From NCBI GenBank assembly GCA_965215315.1, contig CBDCDB010000008.1, positions 372,001-436,000 of the forward strand: a DNA stretch of 64,000 nucleotides, written 5' to 3'. Shown one piece after another: positions 35,603 through 45,250 of the stretch. The translations under genes and the position numbers were made by a program. Source of the DNA: Truepera sp965215315. Lineage in GTDB: Bacteria; Deinococcota; Deinococci; Deinococcales; Trueperaceae. Positions within the stretch are counted from its first letter, which is position 1. The number at the start of each line of letters is the position of its first letter. A model generated the notes under the pieces. The model worked only from the letters and a program-made list of their open reading frames with translations, had not been told where the DNA came from and did no database searches.

Positions 35603-37060
35603 CTACCCTTCAGCGGTGCCTCCGGCGTCGCCCAACCAGGTGTGGTGAAAAAAGCTACCGCGGGCCTCGTCGGTGCGTTCAAAGGTGTGGGCACCGAAAA
35701 AGTCGCGTTGGGCTTGCAGCAGGTTGGCGGGCAGGTCGGCGGTGCGGTAGCCGTCGAAAAAGGCGAGCGCCGCGGAGAAGGCCGGAACCGGTACACCCCA
35801 CGCTACCGCGGTCGCGACCACCCGCCGCCACGCAGCCTGCGCGTTCATCACCGCTTCCTGAAAGTACGGGGCCAGGAGCAGATTGGCGAGGGTCTCGTCC
35901 TCGTCGAAAGCGTTTTTGATATCGTCTAAAAACGCCGAACGGATAATACAGCCGCCGCGCCACATCTGCGCCACACCGCCGTAGTTGAGGTTCCAGTCAT
36001 ACGTCTTAGCAGCCGAGCGCATCAGCATGTAGCCCTGCGCGTAGGAGACGATTTTGGCGGCGTAGAGGGCGTCCTCGAGGTCACGCACAAACGTCTCCCG
36101 GTCGGGCGCAGCGGGCGCGTGGGGACCGCTTAACTCAGGGCCACTCAGAACGGTTGAGGCAGCGACGCGTTCATCCTTGAGCGCCGAAAGCGAACGCGAA
36201 AAGACCGCCTCGGCAATGAGCGTTAGCGGAACGCCCTCGCCCAGCGCGGCGATCACCGTCCAGCGCCCGGTACCTTTCTGTCCGGCCACGTCTAGAATAT
36301 GCTCGACCAAAGGCGACCCGTCTTTGTCTTTTACGGCGAGGATCGTCCCAGTGATTTCAATCAGGTAGGAATCCAGACGACCCGTGTTCCACTTCTTGAA
36401 AACCGTGCTCATCTCGTCGGCGCTCAGCCCCAGCACGCCGCGCATGAGCCCGTAAGCTTCACCGATCAACTGCATATCGCCGTACTCGATGCCGTTATGC
36501 ACCATTTTGACAAAATGCCCCGCGCCGTCCTCACCGACGTAATCGCAGCACGGGTCGCCGTGAACCTGCGCGGCGATGCTCTGAAACATCGGTTTGACCT
36601 CCGCCCACGCTTGACTCGAGCCGCCCGGCATGATCGAGGGGCCGTGCCGCGCCCCCTCTTCCCCGCCGGAAATCCCGGTACCGACGAAATGAAAGCCTTT
36701 TTCGGAAAGGTCGTGGTCACGGCGGCGAGTATCTTCAAAGTTCGAGTTGCCACCGTCGATAATCACGTCGCCGGGTTCCAGCAGAGGCTCCAACTCAGCG
36801 ATTACCGCGTCTACCGGGCGGCCCGCTTCGACCATCAGCATGACCTTACGGGGACGCTCTAACGCCCCCACGAACCCTTTCAGGTCGGCGTAGCCGGTGA
36901 CGTCCGTATCTTTCGCCTCACCCTCGAGAAAATCTGTCATCTTCGCAGTGGTGCGGTTATAGACCGCGACCTGATAGCCGTGGTCGTTTAGATTGAGTAC
37001 GAGGTTGCGGCCCATCACGGCGAGGCCGATAAGTCCGATGTCTGCTGGGGCTGAAGTCAT
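35603..37060 (-). CDS. gnd: 6-phosphogluconate dehydrogenase, decarboxylating
   Basis: 485 residues, full length. NADP fold GLIGLAVMGRNLVLNLNDHG (about 9-28), substrate loop ISGGEEGARHGPSIMPGG, catalytic Lys in GHFVKMVHNGIEYGDMQ and C-terminal YRTADLPANLLQAQRDFFGA. It oxidises 6-phosphogluconate to ribulose 5-phosphate with release of CO2 and NADPH in the pentose phosphate pathway. It stands alone here. Confidence 0.96.
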   Translation of the reverse strand: MTSAPADIGLIGLAVMGRNLVLNLNDHGYQVAVYNRTTAKMTDFLEGEAKDTDVTGYADLKGFVGALERPRKVMLMVEAGRPVDAVIAELEPLLEPGDVIIDGGNSNFEDTRRRDHDLSEKGFHFVGTGISGGEEGARHGPSIMPGGSSQAWAEVKPMFQSIAAQVHGDPCCDYVGEDGAGHFVKMVHNGIEYGDMQLIGEAYGLMRGVLGLSADEMSTVFKKWNTGRLDSYLIEITGTILAVKDKDGSPLVEHILDVAGQKGTGRWTVIAALGEGVPLTLIAEAVFSRSLSALKDERVAASTVLSGPELSGPHAPAAPDRETFVRDLEDALYAAKIVSYAQGYMLMRSAAKTYDWNLNYGGVAQMWRGGCIIRSAFLDDIKNAFDEDETLANLLLAPYFQEAVMNAQAAWRRVVATAVAWGVPVPAFSAALAFFDGYRTADLPANLLQAQRDFFGAHTFERTDEARGSFFHHTWLGDAGGTAEG

Positions 37061-37175
37061 CTACTTCCTCTCGTAAAGCTTGGGGGATCGAAACGCAAAG
37101 GTCATTTTGTACTGTTTGCACTCTGCGTTTGTACCTCGGGGCTAGTGTAACGCATAGACGCTCCCGTAAACTAAG

Positions 37176-37796
37176 GTGATGGTGTCCCACCTTGCCCGCT
37201 GCGCAACCTGTCATGAGCTATTGTCGTCTACGGGACGTTGTAAACGCTGTCAAACAGAACGCGTACGCGTCGCTGAGGCGGCAGCCAGGTTGCTAGGCAG
37301 AACTGACGTTTTTATTCTGGATACCGAAACGACCGGTCTTAAAAACGCTGAGGTCATCGAGTTAGCGCTCGTCGATACGACCGGCGCGGTGCGCCTCAAC
37401 ACCCTGATCAAACCGCAAACTCAGGTGATGAACCCGCACGCAGAACGCGTCCACGGGATTTCGCTCCGTGAGCTTGACAAAGAACCGAGCTGGCCCGAGG
37501 TCTTACCTGAGTTTGTCACGCTGACCCAAAACGCGACCGTGCTGGCGTGGAACGCCCCCTTTGACGCGCGGATGCTCGAGCAGACCAGTGCCCGTTGGGG
37601 TCTCCCCCACCCCAAGCTCCTTTACATCTGCGCGATGCGGCTCTACGCCCGGACGCACGGGCGCTCCTCCTACGGGCTGCACAAGGCGGTCACGACCGAG
37701 GGACTTGAAGCGCTCCTTACGCAGCACACGAGTCACCGGGCGCTGGGGGACGTGGTATTTGTGCTCGAGCTGCTTAGACGCCTTGCCCAGCGCTAG
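37176..37796 (+). CDS. DnaQ-type 3'-5' exonuclease with N-terminal zinc-ribbon-like motif
   Basis: 206 residues. A short Cys-rich head (CATCHELL...CKRC, about 9-25) precedes a DEDDh exonuclease: VFILDTETTGL (Asp and Glu), AWNAPFDARML (Asp) and SHRALGD (His and Asp). It resembles the proofreading epsilon subunit or RNase T-like enzymes, without a Pol III fusion. The 3'-5' exonuclease activity is confident; the pathway is not. Confidence 0.87.
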   Translation: MMVSHLARCATCHELLSSTGRCKRCQTERVRVAEAAARLLGRTDVFILDTETTGLKNAEVIELALVDTTGAVRLNTLIKPQTQVMNPHAERVHGISLRELDKEPSWPEVLPEFVTLTQNATVLAWNAPFDARMLEQTSARWGLPHPKLLYICAMRLYARTHGRSSYGLHKAVTTEGLEALLTQHTSHRALGDVVFVLELLRRLAQR

Positions 37797-37973
37797 ACCT
37801 CACGCCGTAAAAGTTTCGTATCACGTCTTTTAGAGTCAAGGAACTTGAGCGGCACCTGTCTCGGGCCGCAAAGCGTTCTTTGCGAGGGTGACGAGGTTAG
37901 GAACTGCTGTAAAGAGCGCAGTTTGGGAGCTCACAGTGACAAAACGTCCTACTACATCCCATTAAGTAATTTA

Positions 37974-37998
37974 TTTCACGACACCATCGCTCGTGAAA
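37974..37998 (+). repeat. 25-bp palindrome, copy 3 (upstream of pxpA)
   Basis: TTTCACGA-N9-TCGTGAAA with compensatory changes in both arms, so symmetry is kept. The 5' flank is TTAAGTAATTTATTTCAC. The centre is about 57 bases before the pxpA start and just upstream of a promoter-like TTTACA-18-TAGTTT (38006-38035). The position would suit an activator. Confidence 0.75.
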
Positions 37999-38005
37999 AT
38001 TTTGT

Positions 38006-38035
38006 TTTACACTTGTCTTTAGGGCATGGTAGTTT
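38006..38035 (+). promoter_or_regulatory. pxpA promoter candidate
   Basis: TTTACA, 18 bases, TAGTTT, ending 8 bases before ATG 38044, which suggests a leaderless or near-leaderless mRNA. Confidence 0.45.
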
Positions 38036-38043
38036 GTTCTGTG

Positions 38044-38808
38044 ATGACTAGCATCGACCTCAACGCCGACGCAGGCGAATCTTTCGGTGCGTGGCAGCTG
38101 GGCCACGACAGCGAACTGATGCCGCTGCTCAGCTCCGTCAATCTGGCGTGCGGTTTTCATGCAGGCGACGCCGGAACGATGCGGCGAAGCGTTGCGCTGG
38201 CCGCAAAGCACAACGTCGCCATCGGCGCACATCCGGGTTTCGACGACCTTCCGGGGTTTGGTCGGCGAGACGTAGCCGCGTTACCAGACGAGGTTTATGC
38301 CGATACGCTCTATCAGCTGGGAGCGCTCAGTGCGTTTTTACGGCCTCACGGTCGGGCGCTGCATCACGTCAAGGCGCACGGGGCGCTCTATCTGAAGATG
38401 CTCGTAGATATACCGACGGCGGCAGCGGTCGCAGAGGCGGTTAAAGATTTTGACCCTGACTTGCCGCTCGTCGTACTGGCTGGGCCGGGAGGCGAGCAGA
38501 TGGCTACGGCAGCGCGTAGGGCGGGGTTGAGGGCGGTGCGCGAGGCTTTCCCCGACCGGGGCTATCTGGACGATGGGCGGCTCGCGCCACGTTCGGAGCC
38601 CGGTGCGGTCATTGATGATTCGCTCGAGGTCGCCGAACGGGCCCTTGGAATGGCCCGTGATGGTGTCGTTCTTTCACTTTCAGGTAGAAAGCTCGAGCTG
38701 AGCGCCCAGACCCTCTGCCTGCACGGGGACGAACCGAACGCACCTGCTTCGGCAAAAGCGGTGCGGGCGGCGCTCGCCGGAGCAGCCATCCCCGTTCAAA
38801 CATTCTGA
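38044..38808 (+). CDS. pxpA: 5-oxoprolinase subunit A (LamB/YcsF family)
   Basis: 254 residues from ATG 38044, beginning MTSIDLNADAGESFGAW, the family's usual N-terminus; an upstream start would be inside the promoter. Further signatures are NLACGFHAGD, GAHPGFDDLPGFGRR, HVKAHGALY and EAFPDRGY. With PxpB and PxpC it hydrolyses 5-oxoproline (pyroglutamate) to glutamate using ATP. It overlaps the pxpBC gene by one base. Confidence 0.95.
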   Translation: MTSIDLNADAGESFGAWQLGHDSELMPLLSSVNLACGFHAGDAGTMRRSVALAAKHNVAIGAHPGFDDLPGFGRRDVAALPDEVYADTLYQLGALSAFLRPHGRALHHVKAHGALYLKMLVDIPTAAAVAEAVKDFDPDLPLVVLAGPGGEQMATAARRAGLRAVREAFPDRGYLDDGRLAPRSEPGAVIDDSLEVAERALGMARDGVVLSLSGRKLELSAQTLCLHGDEPNAPASAKAVRAALAGAAIPVQTF

Positions 38809-40307
38809 TGTCGCGTGGGTTTTATCTACGGTTTGGATCTTCGCTAGACAGGGGGGTCAACCGGCGGATTCAGGGGCTGGCTCAGGCGCTTCTCTGCACT
38901 CCGCATCCGGCCCTGACGGACGTCATTCCCGGTTACAGCACGCTCTACCTCGAGTACGACAGTACGATAACCGAAACCGAATTAAGAGCGTGGCTGGAAC
39001 CATTTCATGACGCAGCACCCGCGCAGGGGCAACAGCTCACCGTCCCTGTTTTCTACGGTGGGCCGGACTTAGCTGAGGTTGCAGGACGCACCGGGCTGAG
39101 CGTCGCCGAGGTCATCGCCCGCCACAGCGCTCCTGAATACTACGTTTACGCTCTCGGATTTACGCCGGGGCTGGCGTTCATGGGCGACTTGGAACCCGCT
39201 TTACGTCTCCCCCGCCGGGACGTACCTAGGGCGCAGGTTCCGGCGCAGAGCGTGGCCATCGCCAACGGACAGACGACGGTCTACCCGGTTGCGTCGCCGG
39301 GAGGCTGGCATTTACTGGGACGCACCGCTAAACCCGTTTATAACCCAAGCGCTGAAAATCCTTTTTTGTTCGGTGCAGGCGACCGGGTAAAGTTCCAACC
39401 GGTTACGGAAGCTATATCTGAAGCAGAAGCTGAAGGTGGACTCGAGCTTCTACCTCAGTCACCACACACGCCGCTTTTACGGGTCGCCCAACCCGGCCTG
39501 CTCGATCTAATCGTTGACCGGGGCCGTTTTTTAGCCGGACACTTGGGTTTTGCGCGGAGCGGGCCGCTCGACGCGGTTGCTGCGGGGAGGGCCAATCGGC
39601 TGGTCGGTAACGGTGCGGGTGAGGCGCTGCTCGAGCTAAACCTTCGGGGCGGCATTTATGAAGTACTAAGAAACGGGGTGCTGGCGTTTACAGGCGGCGG
39701 AATGCAGGCGCAGCTAAACGGTGAGGGTGTCCGGCTGGACTCGAGCTTTGCCGTCCGCCGGGGCGACCGTCTGAGTTTCGTACCGGGTCAGACCGGGAGC
39801 CGGGGGTATTTGGCGCTAGCGGGAGGGCTCGAGTCTCGACTTTTCTGGGGCAGCGCGTCGGTAGACCTGCGTGGGCGCATCGGTCAGGCACTTAGAGAAG
39901 GCGAGGTACTCGGCACCACACGTACGCACACCGTCAGAGCGGGACGAACTTTTTCACCGTACGGTTTTTACGGCAAGTTTTACGGTGCACTCCGGCTCGG
40001 CCCCGGCCCGCAAGCTTCGGCGGAGGCGTTTGAAGCCCTGTCTCGGCAGCGTTTTACCGTCGGACGCGCCGACCGAATGGGGGTGCAACTGCTCGGCGGA
40101 AGCGTTCCTGGCGGCGAAGTGCTCTCCGAAGCAGTACCGCTCGGCAGTATTCAGGTACCTCCGGGCGGAACGCCGCTGCTGCTCTTAAATGACCGGGGCA
40201 CGCTCGGCGGCTACGCCAAACCTGCGGTGCTTCACCCCGCTGACCTCGCCCGCGCCGCGCAGCTGAGGCCGGGGCAGACGGTAAGGTTTAAGCTGACTGG
40301 GCTTTAA
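38808..40307 (+). CDS. 5-oxoprolinase subunits B and C, fused
   Basis: 499 residues. The N-terminal half is PxpB/KipI (ALGFTPGLAFMGDLEPALRL, ASPGGWHLLGRT). The C-terminal half, from about residue 222, is PxpC/KipA (GHLGFARSGPLDAVAAGRAN, FTGGGMQAQ, GSIQVPPGGTPLLLLNDRGT). Both are usually separate proteins, but the fusion is known. Together with PxpA it forms the prokaryotic 5-oxoprolinase. Confidence 0.92.
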   Translation: MSRGFYLRFGSSLDRGVNRRIQGLAQALLCTPHPALTDVIPGYSTLYLEYDSTITETELRAWLEPFHDAAPAQGQQLTVPVFYGGPDLAEVAGRTGLSVAEVIARHSAPEYYVYALGFTPGLAFMGDLEPALRLPRRDVPRAQVPAQSVAIANGQTTVYPVASPGGWHLLGRTAKPVYNPSAENPFLFGAGDRVKFQPVTEAISEAEAEGGLELLPQSPHTPLLRVAQPGLLDLIVDRGRFLAGHLGFARSGPLDAVAAGRANRLVGNGAGEALLELNLRGGIYEVLRNGVLAFTGGGMQAQLNGEGVRLDSSFAVRRGDRLSFVPGQTGSRGYLALAGGLESRLFWGSASVDLRGRIGQALREGEVLGTTRTHTVRAGRTFSPYGFYGKFYGALRLGPGPQASAEAFEALSRQRFTVGRADRMGVQLLGGSVPGGEVLSEAVPLGSIQVPPGGTPLLLLNDRGTLGGYAKPAVLHPADLARAAQLRPGQTVRFKLTGL

Positions 40308-40346
40308 GTTGCCCAGGTTTAGGCTAAACGGGTTTAAGCTGGCAGC

Positions 40347-41063
40347 GTGAAGCTTAATCTTCCGCTTTATAACCGTGCCGGTCTGCAAGAGTTGGTAAAG
40401 TTTAAGCCGTTTCTAAAACCTGACGACACGCTGATGCTCGTTTCGGGCAATATCGGTAAAGAATTGGAGTTGGGCTGGCTCGAGACCTCTCTAACGCACC
40501 TGACCGCCGAGTATCCACAAAACGTTTGGTTAGCGACAGCAGGATTGGAACACCTGGAGCAGCTCGCCGCCGCACAGCTTCCGAACGCCGGACTCGTCTA
40601 CATCTACGAACCCGGTTTTGCCAACGTCCCGGAGTTTTCCTGGGCGGCTGAGGTAACGATAAAAAATCTGGAACACGCCGCCGAAATCGTTGACGGTTAC
40701 GGGACAAAGGTTGCCTTTAAGCCAACCGGACGCCCCCTGTTTCAGGATTATCTGTTCAAACACGGGTGGGATTACGGGGTCTTTGCCGAACGCACCGACC
40801 TTTTGCTCGTCCAGACGCAGACCTACTGTAAAGGGGGAAACTTTACGGGCGCAGCTGAGAAGTTGGGGCTCGAGTGTGCCCGCGACCTTGCCAAAACTTA
40901 CGTGCAGCTTACGCTCGACCCTGCCGCCCGCAACGGCGTCGCCGCCGAAGCTGCCGCAAACTGCGCAGAGGTTGCAGCAGCTTGCGGTTTTGCCGGAGTT
41001 ACGACGTGGTGGTCGCCACGGTTTACCGAACCGGTAGTGGCCTTGTTAAAGACACGTTCTTAG
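40347..41063 (+). CDS. Uncharacterised protein of the pxp operon
   Basis: 238 residues, soluble, no signal peptide. Alternating beta and helix segments (DTLMLVSGNIGKELELGW, AGLVYIYEPGF, DLLLVQTQTYC) suggest an alpha/beta or TIM-barrel fold. I do not recognise the family. It follows pxpBC by 39 bases on the same strand, so a role in 5-oxoproline metabolism is possible. Its stop codon overlaps the stop of tctA, which comes from the other strand. Confidence 0.75.
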   Translation: MKLNLPLYNRAGLQELVKFKPFLKPDDTLMLVSGNIGKELELGWLETSLTHLTAEYPQNVWLATAGLEHLEQLAAAQLPNAGLVYIYEPGFANVPEFSWAAEVTIKNLEHAAEIVDGYGTKVAFKPTGRPLFQDYLFKHGWDYGVFAERTDLLLVQTQTYCKGGNFTGAAEKLGLECARDLAKTYVQLTLDPAARNGVAAEAAANCAEVAAACGFAGVTTWWSPRFTEPVVALLKTRS

Positions 41064-42553
41064 CGCCGTAAACGGCGCAGATACGGCCCGACGAGCGGCA
41101 CCAAAAGCGCCAGCAGCGAAATTGCCAAAAGCGTCGCCGACAGCGGCTGCCGGATAAAGATGCTCAGGTCGCCCTGACTGATGGCCAGAGCCCGCCGAAA
41201 CTGCTGCTCCGCCATCGGTCCGAGAATCATCCCGAGCACGGCCGGAGCCACCGGAAAGCCGTAACGCCGCATCAAAAAGCCTGCGCCGCCGATTAAAAAG
41301 AGTGTAATGAGGTCTACAGGCGAATTGCTCAGGGTGTAGGTGCCGAGCGCCGCGAAGACTAAGATTCCAGCGTATAGCAGCGGACGAGGGATAAACAAAA
41401 GCCGTACCCAGAGCCCGACGAGCGGCAGGTTGAGCACGAGGAGCATGGCGTTGCCGATATAGAGGCTGGCAATCAGCCCCCACACCAAGTCGGGTGAGGT
41501 CTGAAAGAGGAGCGGCCCCGGTTGCAGGCCGAACTGCTGAAACGCGGCGAGCATGATTGCCGCCGTCGCCGAGGTTGGCAGACCCAGCGTCAGGAGTGGA
41601 ACAAGGACGCCAGCAGCAGCAGCATTATTTGCCGCTTCCGGCCCGGCAACCCCTTCGATGGCCCCTTTGCCGAACTCCTCGGGGTGTTTGCTGAGGCGTT
41701 TCTCGAGCGCATAAGACAAAAATGTCGGGATTTCCGCGCCGCCTGCCGGAAGCGCCCCCAAAGGAAACCCGAGCAGACTCCCACGTAACCAGGGTCGCCA
41801 CGAGCGCCGCCACTCGTCACGGTTCATCCACACCGAACCGCCGCTGATCGGCGTGACGTCCTGGTCGCCGCGGCGGAGTCTCGAGGCCACGTAGAGGGTC
41901 TCCCCTACCGCAAAAAGCCCCACTGCGACAATGACCACGCTGATGCCGTCGAGCATTTCAGGTACGCCCAGCGTGTAGCGCGCTTGCCCGGTCTGCAAAT
42001 CGATACCGACCAGCCCGAGCCCGAGCCCTAAGAAAAGCGCGGTCAGCCCCCGTAACACCGACCCGCCGAGCAGCGACGCGACCGTCGTAAAGGCCAGGAT
42101 CATCAGCGCGAAGTAGTCAGCGGGGCCGAAGCTGAGCGCCACTCTGACCATCAGCGGGGCGACGAAGGTCAGGGCCACCGTAGCGAGGGTGCCCGCGACA
42201 AACGATCCAATCGCAGCCGTGGCCAGCGCCGCGCCGCCACGCCCGCGCCGCGCCATCTTGTTGCCCTCTAAAGCTGTAATAATCGAGGCGCTTTCACCCG
42301 GCGTATTGAGCAAAATTGAGGTCGTCGAACCGCCGTACATGCCGCCGTAATAGATTCCGGCAAACATGATAAACGACCCCACCGGGTCGAGCCGGAAGGT
42401 TACGGGTAAGAGCAGCGCTACAGTCAGCGCCGGGCCGATCCCCGGCAAGATACCGACGACCGTTCCAAGGGTGACGCCGAGGAGCGCCCAACCCAGATTC
42501 GGTAGGGTCAGCGCGACGGCGAAGCCGTCCATCAGTGCGCCTAAGGTGTCCAC
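41060..42553 (-). CDS. tctA: Tripartite tricarboxylate transporter, large permease
   Basis: 497 residues with about twelve membrane segments. TctA signatures are LPGIGPALTVALLLPVTF, YYGGMYGGSTTSILLNTPGE and a related repeat around FPLGALPAGGAEIPTFLSYA. It uses an ion gradient to import carboxylates delivered by the TctC receptor. It starts one base after tctB ends. It converges on the pxp operon. Confidence 0.95.
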   Translation of the reverse strand: MDTLGALMDGFAVALTLPNLGWALLGVTLGTVVGILPGIGPALTVALLLPVTFRLDPVGSFIMFAGIYYGGMYGGSTTSILLNTPGESASIITALEGNKMARRGRGGAALATAAIGSFVAGTLATVALTFVAPLMVRVALSFGPADYFALMILAFTTVASLLGGSVLRGLTALFLGLGLGLVGIDLQTGQARYTLGVPEMLDGISVVIVAVGLFAVGETLYVASRLRRGDQDVTPISGGSVWMNRDEWRRSWRPWLRGSLLGFPLGALPAGGAEIPTFLSYALEKRLSKHPEEFGKGAIEGVAGPEAANNAAAAGVLVPLLTLGLPTSATAAIMLAAFQQFGLQPGPLLFQTSPDLVWGLIASLYIGNAMLLVLNLPLVGLWVRLLFIPRPLLYAGILVFAALGTYTLSNSPVDLITLFLIGGAGFLMRRYGFPVAPAVLGMILGPMAEQQFRRALAISQGDLSIFIRQPLSATLLAISLLALLVPLVGPYLRRLRR

Positions 42554-42554
42554 C

Positions 42555-43061
42555 TTAAAGCCCTAGTGGTGCCAGCAATCCGGCAGGGAGACGCAATCCC
42601 AAGAGACGGGTAAACGCCTCGAAGACGACCAGAGCCAAAATGAGACCGACCACCGGATCACGAAACCAGGCGCGGCTCCCGAAGGCGAACGCGACCCCCC
42701 AAAAGAGCACCGCCGAGGCGAGGATAAAACCGGCAGGTTTCAGGAGCAGCACGTAGAACGCTAAAGCCACGCCGATGATGCCGACGGCCCGGTAATCTAT
42801 GGGCACATCGGCGTTGGCATCTTCGGCTTCTTCAGGTTCCGCCGTTTGACCCTGCAAAGCTTGAATCAGGAGCAGTACGCCGCACACGAGCAGGCCGAAC
42901 GCGACTAAAAAGGGGAAAAAGCGCGGCCCGACCCGTGCGTAGGTCTGCGCGACGTCGATCTGCAGCGCCCCGTAAACGAAGTAACCACCGAGTCCCAAAA
43001 CGCCGAGCGCGATCAGCAGGTCGCCGAGCGGAACCCCGTTTTTAGGTTTGTCCAAGCTCAC
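42555..43061 (-). CDS. tctB: Tripartite tricarboxylate transporter, small permease
   Basis: 168 residues with four membrane segments, the normal architecture of TctB: an N-terminal segment LLIALGVLGLGGYFVYGAL, an acidic loop (AEPEEAEDANADVP) and three further segments. It overlaps tctC by four bases and pairs with TctA. Confidence 0.9.
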   Translation of the reverse strand: MSLDKPKNGVPLGDLLIALGVLGLGGYFVYGALQIDVAQTYARVGPRFFPFLVAFGLLVCGVLLLIQALQGQTAEPEEAEDANADVPIDYRAVGIIGVALAFYVLLLKPAGFILASAVLFWGVAFAFGSRAWFRDPVVGLILALVVFEAFTRLLGLRLPAGLLAPLGL

Positions 43062-44023
43062 TTACCGACCAGACCGATATCAACCAGGATTTCCTGGACG
43101 CGCGTGTCCTCGCTTGCCAGATACGCCGCAAATTCGTCGCCGCTGCGGTACACGTCGTCCCAGTTGTTTTCTTCCAAAATCGTTTGCCATTCGGGAGCGG
43201 CGTGCAGCTTGTCAACTACGTCTAGGAGCGCAGTCCGCTGCTCATCAGTCAGGTCGGGCGGCGCGACGACGCCGCGCCAGTTGGCGAGTTCGACCTCGAT
43301 CCCTTGCTCGATCAGTGTCGGTACGTCGATGCCCTCCAACCTCTCAGGTGACGACAACGCCAGCGCCCGCAGATCGCCCGACTCAATCGACCCGGCCCAC
43401 TCGCCGTAGCCCGTTACACCCGCCGAAACCTGCGATCCCAACACAGCCGCGAGCGCCTCGCCGCCACCTGAATAAGGGATGTAGTTGAGCTGCGCGGGAT
43501 CAACCCCGGCAGCTTGGGCGACCAACCCGGCCAAGATATGGTCGGTACCGCCCGCTGAGCCACCCGCCCATGAGACCGCGCCAGGGTCTTCGCGGAGGGC
43601 GGCTAACAGGTCGTCCAAGGTTTGAAACGGTGAGTTGGCGGGCACCGCGATCACTTCATATTCGGCGGTCAGGCTGGCAATCGGCGTCGTTTCGGCGAGC
43701 GTTACGGCTGAATTATTGGTGAGAATTGCGCCGGTCATCACCAGCCCCATCATCATCAGCAGGTCGCCCTCACCCCGGTCGGCGCTCGTAAGCTGTGCGA
43801 GGCCGATAGTACCACCCGCCCCCTCGACGTTAAAGACTTCGACCTGCGGGACGACGCCGGTCTCTTGTAGGACGCTCTGGATGTACCTCGAGGTCGTGTC
43901 CCAGCCGCCGCCGGGTGAGGCCGGAGCCATGACGCGCAGTGACGAAAGCTCCTGCGCCGCTCCGATTCCAGTGAAAAACAAGCTACCTACCAACAAAGAG
44001 ATGACGCTACGACGTATCTGCAT
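43058..44023 (-). CDS. tctC: Tripartite tricarboxylate transporter, Bug-type receptor
   Basis: 321 residues with a signal peptide cleaved near GIGAAQ (about 23). Bug fold signatures are LRVMAPASPGGGWDTTSRY, VFNVEGAGGTIGLAQL and VSWAGGSAGGTDHILAGL. It captures a carboxylate outside the membrane. First gene of tctCBA. The ligand is unknown; the neighbouring pxp genes make 5-oxoproline one candidate. Confidence 0.92.
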   Translation of the reverse strand: MQIRRSVISLLVGSLFFTGIGAAQELSSLRVMAPASPGGGWDTTSRYIQSVLQETGVVPQVEVFNVEGAGGTIGLAQLTSADRGEGDLLMMMGLVMTGAILTNNSAVTLAETTPIASLTAEYEVIAVPANSPFQTLDDLLAALREDPGAVSWAGGSAGGTDHILAGLVAQAAGVDPAQLNYIPYSGGGEALAAVLGSQVSAGVTGYGEWAGSIESGDLRALALSSPERLEGIDVPTLIEQGIEVELANWRGVVAPPDLTDEQRTALLDVVDKLHAAPEWQTILEENNWDDVYRSGDEFAAYLASEDTRVQEILVDIGLVGK

Positions 44024-44116
44024 AGTTGCTCCGATCTAGACTTGGATTTTCAGGAGTATACCGGACACGCCCTGTCAGAACAAGCTGACGGGGCGTGCGG
44101 GTGTAAGAAGTCTAGC

Positions 44117-45250
44117 TTAGAACGGATTACTGAGCGCCGAGTCCGTGAGCAGCGACCGGTCGGTCAGGCTTTTGAGAAAGTCGACCAAATCGGCTCTCTC
44201 TCCCTCAGTCAGCTCGAAACCCTGCACGAAGCCGCTTTTGTGAGGGTTACGGCGACCGTCGCCCCGGTTCGGCCCGGTGTCGATGACGCGCCCCCCGGCT
44301 TCGTAAAAGCTGATCACCTCAGCTAAAGTTTGGGCGCTGCCGTCGTGAAAGTACGGCGCGGTCAGTTCGACATTGCGGAGTGACGGGACACGAAACTTGC
44401 CCATATCGCCGGGTTTGCCGGTGATTTCGTACAGCCCCCGGTTGCCTTTCGGATATGACCCTTTGCCGTCCAAATTGTAAAGCCCAGTGTTGTGAAAGGG
44501 GGTCTCGAGAAACCCGGTCCCCTCGTGAACTGCTGAGTCGCTGAAGTTAAAGCCGCCGTGACAGTGGTGGCATTCGGTCTGCTCTGAGAAAAAGAGCGTC
44601 ATCCCCCGCACCGCCGAAGCGCTGAGCGCGTCACGCTCGCCCCCGTAAACGAAACGGTCGTAGGGTGAACTGCCAGAAATGATGGTGCGGCTGAACGAGG
44701 CGAGCGCTTTAGCGACGTTGCTGACCGTAAAAGGGTCGGCGTCGTCCGGGAACGCAGCCTTAAAGAGTTTTTGGTAGCGTTTGTCCTGTTTGAACTTGTC
44801 CAGCGCAAGCGTGTCTTTACCAGCGAGCCCGAGTTCGATAGGTGCTTCGCCGAACAAAGGAACCAACACCTGCTGCTCGAGCCCCGTCAAGCCCGGATTG
44901 GCCCAAGTCAAGGTCGGATTATAGGCGACGTTGGTTAAGCTCTGCGCGTTGCGCAGGTGCGCCTCTTGCGTTGAACCGACCGCCACCGTTTTGCCGTCGC
45001 TAAAGGCTTTGTCTTGCTCGTGGCAAGACGCGCACGCCTGCGTATTGTTGCCTGAAAGTCGCCGGTCGTAAAAAAGATAACGGCCCAGCGCGACCTTTTC
45101 AAAGCTCATCGGATTGTTTTGGGGAACGACCGGCACCGGAAACCTGGTCGGCAGCTGCCAGCTGTAAGGTGTCCGTTTAGCTTGAGGGGTGGTGCCTAGC
45201 AGCGCCAGGACACCTCCCAAAACGAACAGGCTAAAAACGAGATGCTTCAT
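44117..45250 (-). CDS. MbnH/MauG-like di-heme cytochrome c protein
   Basis: 377 residues with an N-terminal signal/anchor (about 4-20). Two heme-c sites, CASCHEQDKAFSDG (about 72) and CHHCHGGFNFSD (about 223), belong to the bacterial di-heme peroxidase/MauG superfamily. In methanobactin loci, MbnH of this family oxidises a Trp of MbnP. The start overlaps the MbnP-like gene (ATGA), so the pair is almost certainly MbnH-MbnP. It acts outside the cytoplasmic membrane. Confidence 0.88.
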   Translation of the reverse strand: MKHLVFSLFVLGGVLALLGTTPQAKRTPYSWQLPTRFPVPVVPQNNPMSFEKVALGRYLFYDRRLSGNNTQACASCHEQDKAFSDGKTVAVGSTQEAHLRNAQSLTNVAYNPTLTWANPGLTGLEQQVLVPLFGEAPIELGLAGKDTLALDKFKQDKRYQKLFKAAFPDDADPFTVSNVAKALASFSRTIISGSSPYDRFVYGGERDALSASAVRGMTLFFSEQTECHHCHGGFNFSDSAVHEGTGFLETPFHNTGLYNLDGKGSYPKGNRGLYEITGKPGDMGKFRVPSLRNVELTAPYFHDGSAQTLAEVISFYEAGGRVIDTGPNRGDGRRNPHKSGFVQGFELTEGERADLVDFLKSLTDRSLLTDSALSNPF

